NCBI GenBank assembly: GCA_964569015.1
Contig: CAZMSN010000001.1
Coordinates: 31,445-95,444 of the forward strand
Reading direction: 5' to 3'
DNA length: 64,000 bases
From: CAYQEC01 sp964569015
GTDB taxonomy: Bacteria; Actinomycetota; Acidimicrobiia; Spongiisociales; UBA5794
The position numbers and the translations under genes are program-made. Under the pieces are notes generated by a model. That model ran no database searches. It was not told the origin of the DNA and worked only from the letters and a program-made list of their open reading frames with translations. Below are positions 52,917 through 62,338 of the stretch, piece after piece. Each line of letters begins with the position of its first letter. The first letter of the stretch is position 1.

Positions 52917-53507
52917 GAACCGCCAGCGGATCGAGCGGTTGCGAGGTGCCCGGCGGGTGGCTTCCGGGTGCGGGGGCGTCGGGACGCGAAAAGCCCCGAG
53001 GGAGTCTCGACCGAAACCTTGACCCTCTCGGGGTTTCCGACCAGCTGGAACTCTAAACCCCGAAGGGTTTGGTCTCCCGGAAGGTACCCAAGGTGGCCTC
53101 TCGGCCTCTTCAGGTCCGGTGCGGGGTTGCCCCCGATCCGACCGCCACACCATACGTTCCACCTGACGGCTCCCACAAGTTCACGGACACCGAAGATTTC
53201 GCGTACCAGTCGAGCATTTCACGAACCGGCCCACCTGCGGATGCGGTGTGTTTGGGAGACTGCCGAGTTGTGTGGCGAGTGTCGCGATAGGACACCGGGA
53301 CGCGACAGCGGCGACCTGCCGGGGGGTGGGAAGTCGCCGTTGTCGCGAAGAGCCCATCCAGGGCTGGGCTGTGGAAGCGAGGCTACCTGGGGCTATGTCG
53401 ACGTCGAGTCGGTGCGGAGCCGGACAGACCCCAGCGGTGCGCCTCTCCTATAGGCCAGCCTGGACTCTGTGCGCATGCCTGGGTTGGGGCTGCAGGAGGA
53501 TGAGCGT
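52917..53507. other. Non-coding stretch with one hairpin
   Basis: No credible gene. Overlapping frames on both strands have no family resemblance. A stem CCCCGAG (52994-53000) / CTCGGGG (53027-53033) followed by TTT may be a terminator. Confidence 0.5.
52994..53033 (+). terminator. Possible terminator hairpin
   Basis: CCCCGAG...CTCGGGG with a long 26-base loop and three T after it. Confidence 0.4.
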
Positions 53508-56057
53508 TCAGACGGCTGCGGGGAGGGCGAGTTCGAAGGTGCTTTCTCCTGGTTGGTGCTGGTAGGTGAGGTCTCCGTCCATGAGCCGGGCAAGGTGGCG
53601 CGAGATGGTGAGACCCAAACCCAGTGAGGCGGTCAGTCCGGGTGCCTGGTGGGCCCGCTGGTAGGACTCGAAGATGCGTTCGCGTTCTTCTTCAGGTATG
53701 CCGGGCCCGTTGTCGCTGACCGTCACTCGGGCGGTCGTATCGTCACTACTCACGTTGATTCGGATTCGGTCTCCGCCGTAGCGGTGGGCGTTGGAGATCA
53801 GGTTGCGGAGGATCTGCCGGACCCGGGCAGGGTCGGCTGTCGCCCGGACCCCAGACCCGGTGAATTCGATATGTCTGGCATTTGGTTGGTGCCAGCTCTC
53901 CAGAATCTGTGCTGTTTGGGCTCGCAGGTCGACGGGAACATGTACCACGGTGACGGTCCCAGCTTCGGCTTTGGCGGCCGTGAGCAGGTCTTCGACGATG
54001 TTGGTGAGGTCGGCGCCTTCGTCGGCGATCACCCGGATTATCTCAGTCCGTTCCTCACCCGACAGCCCGGAGGTTTCGTCTTGGAGGACCTGGGCGTAGC
54101 CGACCACTGCGGTCAAGGGGGTGCGCATCTCATGGGCGATCGAAGCGATCAGCTCATTCTTAGAGCGTAATGAGGTTTCGAGCGACTTCCGGGTGTGCAC
54201 TTGTTCGGTGATGTCACGAACGATCACCATCGTTTCGTCCGATCCGGGAATGGGGAAGACGCGAGCTTCCCGCTCGCGGAGTACGCCGTCTACCTCGTAC
54301 TGGTACTCCCACGACTGGACCTCACCGGACTGGTGCGCCCGCCGATACGCTGATGCCAGCTCGCCGGCCAGTTCCGGCGGCAACGCCTCATCGATGTGTT
54401 TGCCGACGAACCGCTCCGGAGCGGGAATGAATCCGGGCGCATCGGGAACTTGGTAGGAGAGGTAGGCGCCGTCCGGGCTGAGACGAAAGACCAGATCCGG
54501 GATAGCTTCGAGCATGGCCCGACTGCGGGCTTCGCTGACCCGCAGGGCCTCTTCGGCCAGCTTGCGTCGGATGCTGGAACTGAGTTGTGCTGCCACCGTC
54601 GAGATGGTGTCGACCAGGTTCTGATAGTCATCTGGAAGCGACGCGAGGAGGAACACCAGCACAGCCACTGTCTCGTTGCCGCTCAACGCCGGAATCCCAA
54701 CCGCCGCTTGAATCCCAAACCGCGCAGCCACGTCCCTGCGCACAAAGTCCGGGTCGTGAACAACATCGGAGAGCACCACCGGCTGTTGAGAGTTCCATGC
54801 CCGCCCGGGTAGGCCGCGTCCCGGCTCAAAGGTGACCGACTCGCTCGCCTTGCGAAAGGCCTTGAATCTCTCCGATACCGAGTAGAAGGCGTCACTGGCC
54901 TCCAGCCGGGAACCATCCGCACTCGGTATCCACGCTTCTCCCCCCATCCAGCCGGCGTACTCACATACTCTGCGCAGAACCACCCCGAGCGCAGTCTCGA
55001 GATCATCGCTGGAGGTGATGTCGTCCATGCACTGGTGCAGGAGGCTGCGCTGTTCGAGCAGCTCGTCCTTGGAGCCGATCGATTCCCGCAGTCTCTCTTC
55101 GGTTTCGGCGAGCACGCGACGCTGGTCGTCGATGTGGTCGACACGCCTTCCGATCGTGATCACCACGGAACAGGCGACGGTGATCACAGCGGCGATGGCG
55201 AGTTGAAGGGAGAGTGAGGGATTGGAGGTCAAAGGGTCCACGACATATCGGGCCAGCAGGGCAATCCCCAAGGAGGCGCCGCACACGATCGGGACGTAAA
55301 GGCGGATGACTTGTCCGCCGGCACGATTCGACACGATGGGCCGCATCAACCCCAGGTCCGGATCGCAATACAGCACGGACAGGCCGACCGCCACGTGAAG
55401 GACCGAAGTATTGATGGCCATTTGGGTGGCATGTCCGATCAGACCGGCAAGCTCGACAACTCCCAGCGCGTACCCCAACACCGCCAACGCTGCGATCGCC
55501 GCTGCGATCGTTGCGAGAATCTGACGGGTCCATATGCTCCGCCGGGTCGCGAGCAGATAGAGCGCAGGGCCAAGAAGCGCATAGTTGATTGCCGTGTTGG
55601 CCCCCATGCGCCCCGGATTCGAGGTCGCTACCGCCCCGAGACCCTCATGGGCGAGGAGCTGATCGAAACCGGTCCAACCGAGGCCGGCCACATACTCGAC
55701 GGTCGTGACCCAGCCGATCAGGGTTACCAGGGTGGCCATTATCACCACGAGCCCGGGCCACCAGCCGCGCCGGTGGGCGACAACACCGAGACCGGCCGCG
55801 CCGATACCCACCGCCGTGTTGGCTTTCATGGTCACACTGCCCGGGATTACCCGGGCCACAATGTCGACTCCCAACCACCAGCCGACCACCAGAACCGTCA
55901 CCCCCGCCACCAGAGCGATCCAGCCAAGCAGCTCCGCCGCCACCCGAAACCGACGGACAAGCACCGGAGCAACCGTGTCCCACCCTTCCGGCCCGCCATC
56001 AGGCTGCATCCCCTCAGGAGGTGGTTCAACCAAAACCTTGTGTGCAGTGGCGGTCAT
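53508..56057 (-). CDS. Membrane sensor histidine kinase (GAF, PAS, HisKA, HATPase)
   Basis: 849 residues. About eight N-terminal transmembrane helices, with SVTMKANTAVGIGAAGLGVV matching the (M-x-x-N-T-A-x-G) sensor region of many multi-pass kinases. A GAF domain (about 335-495, CEYAGWMGGEAWIPS), a PAS domain (about 510-625, IPDLVFRLSPDGAYLSY), HisKA with IASIAHEMRTPLTAVVGY, and an HATPase with NLISNAHRYG, DNGPGIPEEE and LGLGLTISRHLA follow. No response regulator is adjacent, so it is an orphan kinase. It is cargo of unit A and is translationally coupled to a small upstream ORF. Confidence 0.9.
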   Translation of the reverse strand: MTATAHKVLVEPPPEGMQPDGGPEGWDTVAPVLVRRFRVAAELLGWIALVAGVTVLVVGWWLGVDIVARVIPGSVTMKANTAVGIGAAGLGVVAHRRGWWPGLVVIMATLVTLIGWVTTVEYVAGLGWTGFDQLLAHEGLGAVATSNPGRMGANTAINYALLGPALYLLATRRSIWTRQILATIAAAIAALAVLGYALGVVELAGLIGHATQMAINTSVLHVAVGLSVLYCDPDLGLMRPIVSNRAGGQVIRLYVPIVCGASLGIALLARYVVDPLTSNPSLSLQLAIAAVITVACSVVITIGRRVDHIDDQRRVLAETEERLRESIGSKDELLEQRSLLHQCMDDITSSDDLETALGVVLRRVCEYAGWMGGEAWIPSADGSRLEASDAFYSVSERFKAFRKASESVTFEPGRGLPGRAWNSQQPVVLSDVVHDPDFVRRDVAARFGIQAAVGIPALSGNETVAVLVFLLASLPDDYQNLVDTISTVAAQLSSSIRRKLAEEALRVSEARSRAMLEAIPDLVFRLSPDGAYLSYQVPDAPGFIPAPERFVGKHIDEALPPELAGELASAYRRAHQSGEVQSWEYQYEVDGVLREREARVFPIPGSDETMVIVRDITEQVHTRKSLETSLRSKNELIASIAHEMRTPLTAVVGYAQVLQDETSGLSGEERTEIIRVIADEGADLTNIVEDLLTAAKAEAGTVTVVHVPVDLRAQTAQILESWHQPNARHIEFTGSGVRATADPARVRQILRNLISNAHRYGGDRIRINVSSDDTTARVTVSDNGPGIPEEERERIFESYQRAHQAPGLTASLGLGLTISRHLARLMDGDLTYQHQPGESTFELALPAAV

Positions 56058-56314
56058 GCGTCACCCCCGGTCGCACCGACAAACAGCCTCCAGCCACACA
56101 CGGCCTGAAGCCGATCGCCCACCACAGCGAACATCACGACCGCTGACTCGTCCATCTGCCATGCCTCGTAGACCCTCGATCGTCCGGCGAACCCCTCACA
56201 CAGCTCGCAGCAATCAGAGAACGCCACCCCAACCGACCTGACGCACAGCAGATAGACGAAATGGCTCGTCGCTGGTGAAATCGTTGTCGCAACAATCCTA
56301 TCGTTTTTCAACAC
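56054..56314 (-). CDS. Small hypothetical protein coupled to the kinase
   Basis: Up to 86 residues, ending ...DRLQAVCGWRLFVGATGGDA. Its stop overlaps the kinase ATG by four bases (ATGA), the main reason to believe it is translated. Several Cys occur (DCCELCEGF). The start is uncertain and no family is recognised. Confidence 0.45.
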   Translation of the reverse strand: MLKNDRIVATTISPATSHFVYLLCVRSVGVAFSDCCELCEGFAGRSRVYEAWQMDESAVVMFAVVGDRLQAVCGWRLFVGATGGDA

Positions 56315-56710
56315 GGTTCGCCGAGTAACCAGCCAACTTGAAGACCCATCTGCCCGTATGAGACGGGCCCGCCCGACGGGCGAGCAAAACGCTTCAGCTA
56401 AGCCACGGCGTCATCAAGCGACGCCACCCAGATCGCCCAACATGTCGCCTCGCCGACCATCCGCCGAAACCAACCCGAGCGGCACTCACCGAGTACCACG
56501 ATGATCCTTCAAGGCTATACCGGCGTTCGTCGATGAAGCTCGAAACCACCGTGGTGACCAAGTCGCGACATGCCGTCGAGGCCGGTCTATACCGAGCCTC
56601 GCCCACCAAACCGCAAGAGAGGCGCCGGAGCCCTCGATCAGGTCGACAGAACGGCCAATGTTGCGTCTCGATCTGAACCCGACAAGACCGCAAGGTGGCT
56701 AGTTCCGTTG
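56315..56710. other. Non-coding stretch, probable promoter region for the kinase operon
   Basis: About 400 bases without a convincing gene. It has lower GC than the core genes and no strong promoter or repeat that I can identify. Confidence 0.4.
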
Positions 56711-56953
56711 ATGCCACGCGAAACGGTACCCAAACCGGAAAGGGTCGAGGCCGATAGCGAGAACGTGAACGGAATCAGCCCACGATGCTATGCCTGCGGC
56801 AATCAGGCTGTGATCCGCGACCGGAATGGCTTGTGGTGCGGCAGATGTGCCCTCAGACACATAGCCGTCGACAACCGGGACGACACAGACCGGCAACGCC
56901 GAGGAGACAAGCCGAGACGGATCACACGGAATCGGCAAAGACACGCCAGGTAA
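56711..56953 (+). CDS. Possible small zinc-ribbon protein
   Basis: An 80-residue frame from ATG 56711. The middle is RCYACGNQAVIRDRNGLWCG followed by RCAL, two CxxC knuckles 14 residues apart as in zinc ribbons, then a very basic tail that could bind nucleic acid. The coding potential is not proved; the ribosome site is weak. Confidence 0.45.
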   Translation: MPRETVPKPERVEADSENVNGISPRCYACGNQAVIRDRNGLWCGRCALRHIAVDNRDDTDRQRRGDKPRRITRNRQRHAR

Positions 56954-57385
56954 GCCCGACCGCGGTAAGGCTGACAGGCCGCAACGGCCGGCAAGCCGAT
57001 TCAGACAGTGAACTACGGTGGCCTGGACCTCGTCGTCTCCGGGGGCTGATCGAACCAGAGCCATACGAGGAGACTCTGCTGGTCATCGACCTGGCATGTG
57101 ACCGCTGCACGGCGACGTTCACTGCAGCGGCAGCGTCCGCTTCGCTGCCGTGAACCATCATTCGCCGCCACAAGGACTCGTCTCCTTTCGAGGCGGGGTG
57201 GAGACCACGGAGAGTGGCTGCTTCCGCTCGACTTCCGAGGGTGCCTGCTGAGTGCGTCTGAAGCCAGCCTGAAGCCCAACGACCTGACACAGGCCGACAT
57301 CACCCGTCATCCGTTAGCAGCGGTTCTGCTTCATGCCAATGGTGATCATCGTTATCGACTCTTTCATACGCTATCGGGGACCCCT
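56954..57385. other. Non-coding stretch
   Basis: No supported gene. Short frames on both strands look like noise. It ends at the tRNA-fMet fragment of unit B. Confidence 0.5.
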
Positions 57386-57507
<122 letters not shown>

Positions 57508-57510
57508 GAG

Positions 57511-57546
57511 AAAGCCCTGGTCAGACGGTTGTCTGACCAGGGCTTT
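57511..57546 (+). terminator. Strong terminator hairpin after unit B
   Basis: AAAGCCCTGGTCAGAC (57511-57526), loop GGTT, and GTCTGACCAGGGCTTT (57531-57546), a perfect 16-bp stem ending in a T run. Confidence 0.85.
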
Positions 57547-57584
57547 TATCGTGTTCAGGCGGTCTTCTTCCGGGGCTTCAACCG
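57544..57584. promoter_or_regulatory. Degenerate arm-site repeats of unit B
   Basis: TTTTATCG (57544), TTCTTCCG (57565) and TTCAACCG (57577) align in spacing (21 and 12 bases) with the TTCTACCG sites of unit A (20 and 12 bases). Confidence 0.4.
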
Positions 57585-58735
57585 GCTTACTCCTTTCGAG
57601 GCGGCGGGGCCAATGAGCTGTTCGAATACGCGGGCGGCTTCGGCTTGCATGCCGGGGAAGACGTGTTGGTAGGTGTCGATTGTGAAGGCTGGGTTCCCGT
57701 GTCCGAGTCGTTCGCTGACCACTTTGACGGGTACGCCGGCTTTGATCAGAAGGGTGGCGTGGGTGTGCCGAAGGTCGTGGAACCGTATTCTCGGTACACC
57801 CGCTCTGGCGCTGATCCGTTCGAAGGTTTGGGAGGTCGAGTGGGGGTGGATCGGGGTGCCGGTGGCGTCGGTGAACACCCAGCCGCTGGGGGAGATCCCA
57901 ACCGCTTCCTGTTCTGTGTGTTGCCATGTATTCCAGGCGGTCAGCGCGTCGACCGTAATAGGGTCGACGTCGATGGCTCGCCGTGCGTTGCGGGTCTTGC
58001 CTCATGACTCATGTATCTCGTGGCGATGGCGACCAGCCCCCGATCGACCGACAAGGTCGCCGCGGCGAGGTCGATGTCGTCCCAACGCAAGCCGAGCAGT
58101 TCGCTGCGGCGAAGGCCGGTGGTAGCGGTCAGCCAGAACGCGGTGAACAAGCGGTGACCGGCGGCGGCACGCAGTAGCGCCCGCAATTGCAGGGCGGTCC
58201 ATGCTTGCTGTCCGATCTTCGGTATCGATCTGAGCCGTCGGGCGTGAGCCACGAGTGCCACGTTGCGGTTCACGAGGCCCCGTGTCACCGCGTCGTCAAG
58301 GGCGCTGCGGATGATCAGATGCACTTCAAGCACCGTCTTGGGTGCGAGGGCTCATCGCTGGTCGGTGGGATGGAGCACCTGGTCGTAGACCGCCTCGAGG
58401 TGATCGGGGCGTGGACGGCCGATCGGGATCCGTCCGAGTGCGGGGAGTACGTGTCTGTCGATCTTGCGGCGACACCCGTTCCAGGTGCTCCGAGCCAGGT
58501 TGACCTTCTTTGCGGGGAGCCACTGGGTGGTCAGTTAGGCACCGAAGGTGAGCGAACGCACATGGTCGCTACGTCCGCTGACATCGGCGGCGAGGCGGGC
58601 AGCGACATGTTCTGCCTCTTCGCGGGAGGTCCCGGCCGGAGGCCAGCGTCTCCGCTCTTTGCCGGTGACCGGGTCCAGCCCTTCGTAGATGACCGCATAC
58701 CAGCGGTTGTCCTTGCGAGCGACGTAGCCCTTCAT
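57555..58735 (-). pseudogene. Decayed tyrosine integrase of unit B
   Basis: The gene starts at ATG 58735 (MKGYVARKDNRWYAVIYEGL) after AGAGGAG and keeps recognisable sequence to DTYQHVFPGM near the end. Lesions against the unit A copy: a TAA in the same codon where A has TAG; a TGA in the LHPTDQR region; a one-base deletion after GLVAIA; and a TGA in the adjacent HES-R-GKT codon. It retains the inter-domain segment RSIPKIGQQAWTAL that unit A lost. It cannot make a full protein. Confidence 0.88.
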
Positions 58736-58770
58736 GGTCGTCTCCTCTCGAGGCTCGACCTTCGAGCACC

Positions 58771-58790
58771 CGGCAGAAGGATCGATAGAA
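58771..58790. promoter_or_regulatory. Arm-site-like pair upstream of the unit B integrase
   Basis: CGGCAGAA (58771-58778) and CGATAGAA (58783-58790), 12 bases apart, at the same place and spacing as the CGGTAGAA pair of unit A. Confidence 0.5.
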
Positions 58791-58940
58791 GCCGCCGGTT
58801 TTGCAGCCCGGCGTTGGTCGATGGTCGATTCCTCCGCAAGGTCATCCAATATGGAGTTCGCCCGTGGGCGTTTCTTGGCCCTTCTCGCCTTCTCTCGTCG
58901 TTGTCGGGGTGGTCGGACGCGACGAATCATTCGAGGTTCG

Positions 58941-58968
58941 TCTCAGGTGTCTCTCAGCTTCGTCTCAG
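58941..58968 (+). promoter_or_regulatory. Three 11-bp-spaced TCTCAG direct repeats (operator of the two-component operon)
   Basis: TCTCAG occurs at 58941, 58952 and 58963, one DNA turn apart. TACTGT at 58980-58985 could be the -10 box, placing the repeats over or next to the -35 position, as for an OmpR-family activator site. A similar sequence precedes the acidic-protein gene at 61811-61791. Confidence 0.65.
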
Positions 58969-59037
58969 CTGGGACGGTTTACTGTTCCACCACGAATCGG
59001 AAGGGCAGCATGAGTCTCACGAGATGGCGAGGGTTCG

Positions 59038-59712
59038 ATGCGTTTGCTGGTTGTTGAAGACGAAATCAAGCTCGCCTCGTATCTCAAGCGGGGTTTGGAG
59101 GCCGACGGTCATGCGGTCGACGTCGCCTCAGACGGCGAGGAGGGACTGTGGCTGGCCCGCAACCAGCCGTACGACGTGATCGTGCTCGACATCATGCTGC
59201 CGAAGCGGAATGGCTTCCAGGTGTGCGCCGACCTGCGAGGGGAATCCATCTGGACCCCGATCTTGATACTGACTGCCAAAGACGGGGAATTCGACATTGC
59301 CGAGGCGCTCGATACCGGAGCAGACGACTATCTGACCAAACCGTTCTCCTTTGTCGTCCTGTCGGCTCGCATCCGGGCCCTCGCCCGGCGAGGGGCGCCG
59401 GAACGGCCGACCGTGTTGGAGGTCGATGACCTCCGCCTCGACCCGGCCGCTCATACGGTCGAGCGAGGTGGAACCGAGATCAAGGTGACGGCCAAGGAGT
59501 TCTCTCTGCTCGAATACCTGATGCGACATGCCGGGGAGGCGGTCCGCAAGATCGACATCCTCAACGCGGTGTGGGACTGGGACTTCGAAGGCGACCCGAA
59601 TGTGGTCGAGGTATACATCGGGTATCTGCGGAGGAAGATCGACGATCCCTTCGGACGGGCCTCGATCGAAACGGTTCGCGGGGTTGGTTACCGGTTGAGG
59701 GCCGACCGATGA
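59038..59712 (+). CDS. OmpR-family response regulator (cargo of unit B)
   Basis: 224 residues. The receiver has LLVVEDEIKLASYLKRG, phospho-Asp in VIVLDIMLPKR, Thr in LILTAKD and Lys in YLTKPFSFVVL. The winged-helix domain has VTAKEFSLLEYLMRHAG, then VVEVYIGYLRRKIDDPFG and VRGVGYRLRADR. It is coupled to the kinase by a four-base overlap. It probably binds the TCTCAG repeats in front of its own gene. Confidence 0.93.
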   Translation: MRLLVVEDEIKLASYLKRGLEADGHAVDVASDGEEGLWLARNQPYDVIVLDIMLPKRNGFQVCADLRGESIWTPILILTAKDGEFDIAEALDTGADDYLTKPFSFVVLSARIRALARRGAPERPTVLEVDDLRLDPAAHTVERGGTEIKVTAKEFSLLEYLMRHAGEAVRKIDILNAVWDWDFEGDPNVVEVYIGYLRRKIDDPFGRASIETVRGVGYRLRADR

Positions 59713-61136
59713 GCAGCCACCGAATCTCGATCCGCAATCTTGGCGTCCGTGCCCGAACCACGCTGATCGCCACCGCCGTGGTTGGCCTGGTCCTCGCCGG
59801 CTCCGGTGCTCTGCTGGTGGTGGCGACCAGATCAGCGCTGTTCCAGTCCGTCGAGACCACCGTGACCGCCCGTGCGGTCGACCTGGTGTCCCAACTCGCC
59901 AACGGCACGACGCCTCAACCCGTGCCTCTGATCCGGGGGATCTCGGTCCAGATCGTGAGCGACGGCATAGTCAACTCTTCGACAGACGACATCGAAGGCC
60001 AGCGCCCGATCGTCGATCTCGTCGCGGTCGCCGGTGTCGTGTCGACGGTCCAGGTGCCTTCACTCGATGCTGGCGAGAACGAGGGTGAAGCGCACAGTGA
60101 GGACGGTGATGAAGGGCCGTTTCTGGTGGCGGTTGCCGGGGTGAGTATCGAAGAGAGGCAGGCGACAGTGCTGGCGGCCGCTTCTCTCGGCGCCGTGGAG
60201 AACGCCACCCGGACCCTCATACCGCTCCTGGCCCTTGGCATTCCCGCGATCACCCTGTTGGTAGGTCTGACCATCTGGCGCCTCACCCGCCGGGCCTTCC
60301 AGCCGGTGGAGGCGATGGCCCGCCAGGCCGAGGCCATCTCCTACCGCGATCTGCATCTCCGTGTGCCGGAACCGAAGCCCGAAGACGAGATACGGCGGCT
60401 GGCGGTGGTGCTCAACCGGATGCTCGAGCGTCTCGAGGCGTCGGTTTCCCGCCAGCGGAGGTTCACGGCCGATGCCGGACATGAGCTGAAGAGCCCTGTC
60501 GCTACCCTCCTCACGATGGCCGAGGTGGCAGAAGCGAACCCGCAGGGTTTCAACGTTGCCCAACTTGCCGCCGACGTTGCCGGTCAGAGCCGCCGGCTCG
60601 CAACCCTCGTTGACGATCTGCTCGTCCTGGCACGAACTGACGAGCACCACCTCGAACTGAACCGCGAGCCGTTCAATCTCGCCGAGGTCGCCCGTGTCGA
60701 GATCAGCGGAGGCGGCCGGGCGCCCGTCTCGATTGACACAAACCGGTTGGAACCGGTACAGGTGTATGGGGACCGTCGCAGGATCGGCCAGGTCGTGCGG
60801 AACCTCCTCGACAACGCCACGCGTCACGCCACCGCAAACGTGCGTATCGAAACGCACGCCACCGGGGGCGAGGCCACCATAAGTGTCGCCGACGACGGGC
60901 CCGGTATTCCTCCCGCCGATCGCGACATGATCTTCGAACGATTCGTGCGACTCGACGAGGCCCGATCCCGCGAGGCCGGCGGAACCGGGCTGGGACTTTC
61001 GGTGGTCCGAAGCATCGTCGAGGCACATGGCGGACAGATCGAGGTAGACGACGACCCCGACCTGGGCGGTGCCGTGATCACCGTGGTTCTGCCGACCGGC
61101 CGGGACCGCGACGAGGCGTCATCGTCTGCGCAGTGA
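59709..61136 (+). CDS. Sensor histidine kinase with acidic extracytoplasmic domain (cargo of unit B)
   Basis: 475 residues. Transmembrane helices at about 20-40 and 175-195 flank an extracytoplasmic domain of about 130 residues that contains an acidic run (DAGENEGEAHSEDGDEG). HAMP-like segment WRLTRRAFQPVEAMARQAEA, HisKA with FTADAGHELKSPVATLL, and an HATPase with NLLDNATRH, DDGPGIPPAD and GGTGLGLSVVRS follow. The acidic run suggests sensing of a metal cation or a cationic compound. ATG 59709 lies in an ATGA overlap with the regulator. Confidence 0.92.
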   Translation: MSSHRISIRNLGVRARTTLIATAVVGLVLAGSGALLVVATRSALFQSVETTVTARAVDLVSQLANGTTPQPVPLIRGISVQIVSDGIVNSSTDDIEGQRPIVDLVAVAGVVSTVQVPSLDAGENEGEAHSEDGDEGPFLVAVAGVSIEERQATVLAAASLGAVENATRTLIPLLALGIPAITLLVGLTIWRLTRRAFQPVEAMARQAEAISYRDLHLRVPEPKPEDEIRRLAVVLNRMLERLEASVSRQRRFTADAGHELKSPVATLLTMAEVAEANPQGFNVAQLAADVAGQSRRLATLVDDLLVLARTDEHHLELNREPFNLAEVARVEISGGGRAPVSIDTNRLEPVQVYGDRRRIGQVVRNLLDNATRHATANVRIETHATGGEATISVADDGPGIPPADRDMIFERFVRLDEARSREAGGTGLGLSVVRSIVEAHGGQIEVDDDPDLGGAVITVVLPTGRDRDEASSSAQ

Positions 61137-61210
61137 ATTGTGTCGGCGGGCGTTCGTCTCGGCAGGCGACGCGGTCATCGAACGACAACCGATTGACGAG
61201 CCAAACGCGG

Positions 61211-61240
61211 GAGGGCCGGACCCAACCGGGTCCGGCCCTC
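61211..61240. terminator. Bidirectional terminator hairpin
   Basis: GAGGGCCGGACCC, loop AACC, GGGTCCGGCCCTC: a perfect 13-bp stem between two converging genes. Confidence 0.8.
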
Positions 61241-61266
61241 TACACCTGGGCGGCGAGCTGTGAGGT

Positions 61267-61719
61267 TCAACCGTTGGTCGTAACCTCGGCACCCTCGTTG
61301 GCGTCATCGGCGTCGGGGATCCCGTCCCCGTTGTTGCCGACTTCTTCGCCTTCGAACTGGTGGTCGATCCCGTCGATGACCTCGTCATCGGGCGTTTCGG
61401 GCTCGTCTGCCTCGACTTCGTCGGCCTCGTTGGCGTCGGCGATTCCGTCTCCGTTGTTGCCGACTTCTTCGCCTTCGAACTGGTGGTCGATCCCGTCGAT
61501 GGCCTCGTCGCCGACGCCTTCCACCTCGCCGGCCTCATCATCGGGAGCCGTCGGCTGGTCAGGAGCGACCGAAGGCGCTTCCGTCTGCGTCTGACCGATG
61601 GCCGGTGCGGTCTGGGCAGGCGAGCTGGCAGCCGCCGCGATACCCATTGTCCCGAGGGCTAGACCGATCGCTGCTGCGAGGGTGTAGATCCTCTTGGCCG
61701 TATTCTTTTCCGTTGACAT
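61267..61719 (-). CDS. Secreted acidic protein with duplicated calcium-loop-like motif
   Basis: 150 residues from ATG 61719 (AGGAGG eight bases upstream). A signal peptide (TLAAAIGLALGTMGIAAAA) is followed by a Pro/Gln-rich linker and a very acidic region. The block DGIDHQFEGEEVGNNGDGI occurs twice, each followed by (A/P)DA(N/D)(E/D)A. NNGDGIPDADD resembles dockerin or thrombospondin type-3 calcium loops. The DNA repeat shows a recent duplication. It is convergent with the adjacent kinase and shares its operator-like sequence. Confidence 0.75.
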   Translation of the reverse strand: MSTEKNTAKRIYTLAAAIGLALGTMGIAAAASSPAQTAPAIGQTQTEAPSVAPDQPTAPDDEAGEVEGVGDEAIDGIDHQFEGEEVGNNGDGIADANEADEVEADEPETPDDEVIDGIDHQFEGEEVGNNGDGIPDADDANEGAEVTTNG

Positions 61720-61790
61720 CAAATGACCTCCTGGCTTCTTCGCAGCCCTGTGGGCCGTTGTGAGGACAGCATGCCTCAGTGCACCTGTGG

Positions 61791-61811
61791 CGAAGCTGAG
61801 TAGACCTGAGA
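61791..61811 (-). promoter_or_regulatory. Operator-like TCTCAG repeat upstream of the acidic-protein gene
   Basis: On the - strand this reads TCTCAGGT, three bases, then CTCAGCTTCG. The regulator promoter reads TCTCAGGT, four bases, then CTCAGCTTCG at 58941-58962. It lies about 72 bases before the ATG. Confidence 0.6.
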
Positions 61812-62057
61812 CACGGCTGGAGAGCAGGCGCTGCCGATCGCAGTTCTAGCCGTCGGTGGGCGAGGGAGAGCAAGGGCCGTGGTACCGGCAAAGCACCGAG
61901 AGCCGGCATCACAGGATCGACAAACAACACATGCCATCGCGCGTCCATTGCGCGAGAGGGTGCGATGGGAGGGGCAACAACGCGATATGACGAGAAACGA
62001 AAACCGTCTCTGAGTAGGCGTTTTGCGCATTTCCCCAGGTCGGCGAATCAGCTCCTC
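61812..62057. other. Non-coding stretch
   Basis: No supported gene, terminator or repeat between the operator-like site and unit C. Confidence 0.45.
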
Positions 62058-62180
62058 TCGGGCTCATAACCCGAAGGTCGCGGGTTCAACGAGGGGTCAT
62101 CGAGCGAGCGGAGCCCAACTGGGACTTGGGGTTCTTGCGGAGCGATGGTCGATGACCCCGAGCTTCCCCGCCCCCGCTAC
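62058..62180 (+). repeat. Unit C: tRNA-fMet fragment split by a diverged palindrome
   Basis: 62058-62089 matches the tRNA from the anticodon stem to TTCAA. The palindrome (62090-62165) has arms GGGGTCATCGA / TCGATGACCCC, different in sequence from units A and B but still fully paired. CCCCGCCCCCGCTAC follows (62166-62180). The inner part keeps GAGCGAGCG, AGCCCA and GCGGAGCGATGG. Confidence 0.88.
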
Positions 62181-62196
62181 CAACGAAATACCTGTT

Positions 62197-62230
62197 CAGA
62201 AGGGGTCCCGCTTCGGCGAGGCCCCTTCTG
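62197..62230 (+). terminator. Hairpin after unit C
   Basis: CAGAAGGGG and CCCCTTCTG form a 9-bp stem with a 16-base loop. Confidence 0.55.
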
Positions 62231-62241
62231 CGTTCTGGAGC

Positions 62242-62260
62242 ATCTACCAGGGATCTACCA
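62242..62260. promoter_or_regulatory. ATCTACCA pair (candidate arm sites of unit C)
   Basis: ATCTACCA at 62242 and 62253, 11 bases apart, occupy the place of the TTCTACCG sites of unit A. The integrase that should follow is absent. Confidence 0.4.
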
Positions 62261-62338
62261 AGGCGGTGTGCGGTTCGGACCACGAGCGGCGGCCGCTGCC
62301 GCGAAGATCACGCTTGGTGGCGGCACTCTGCTGAATGT

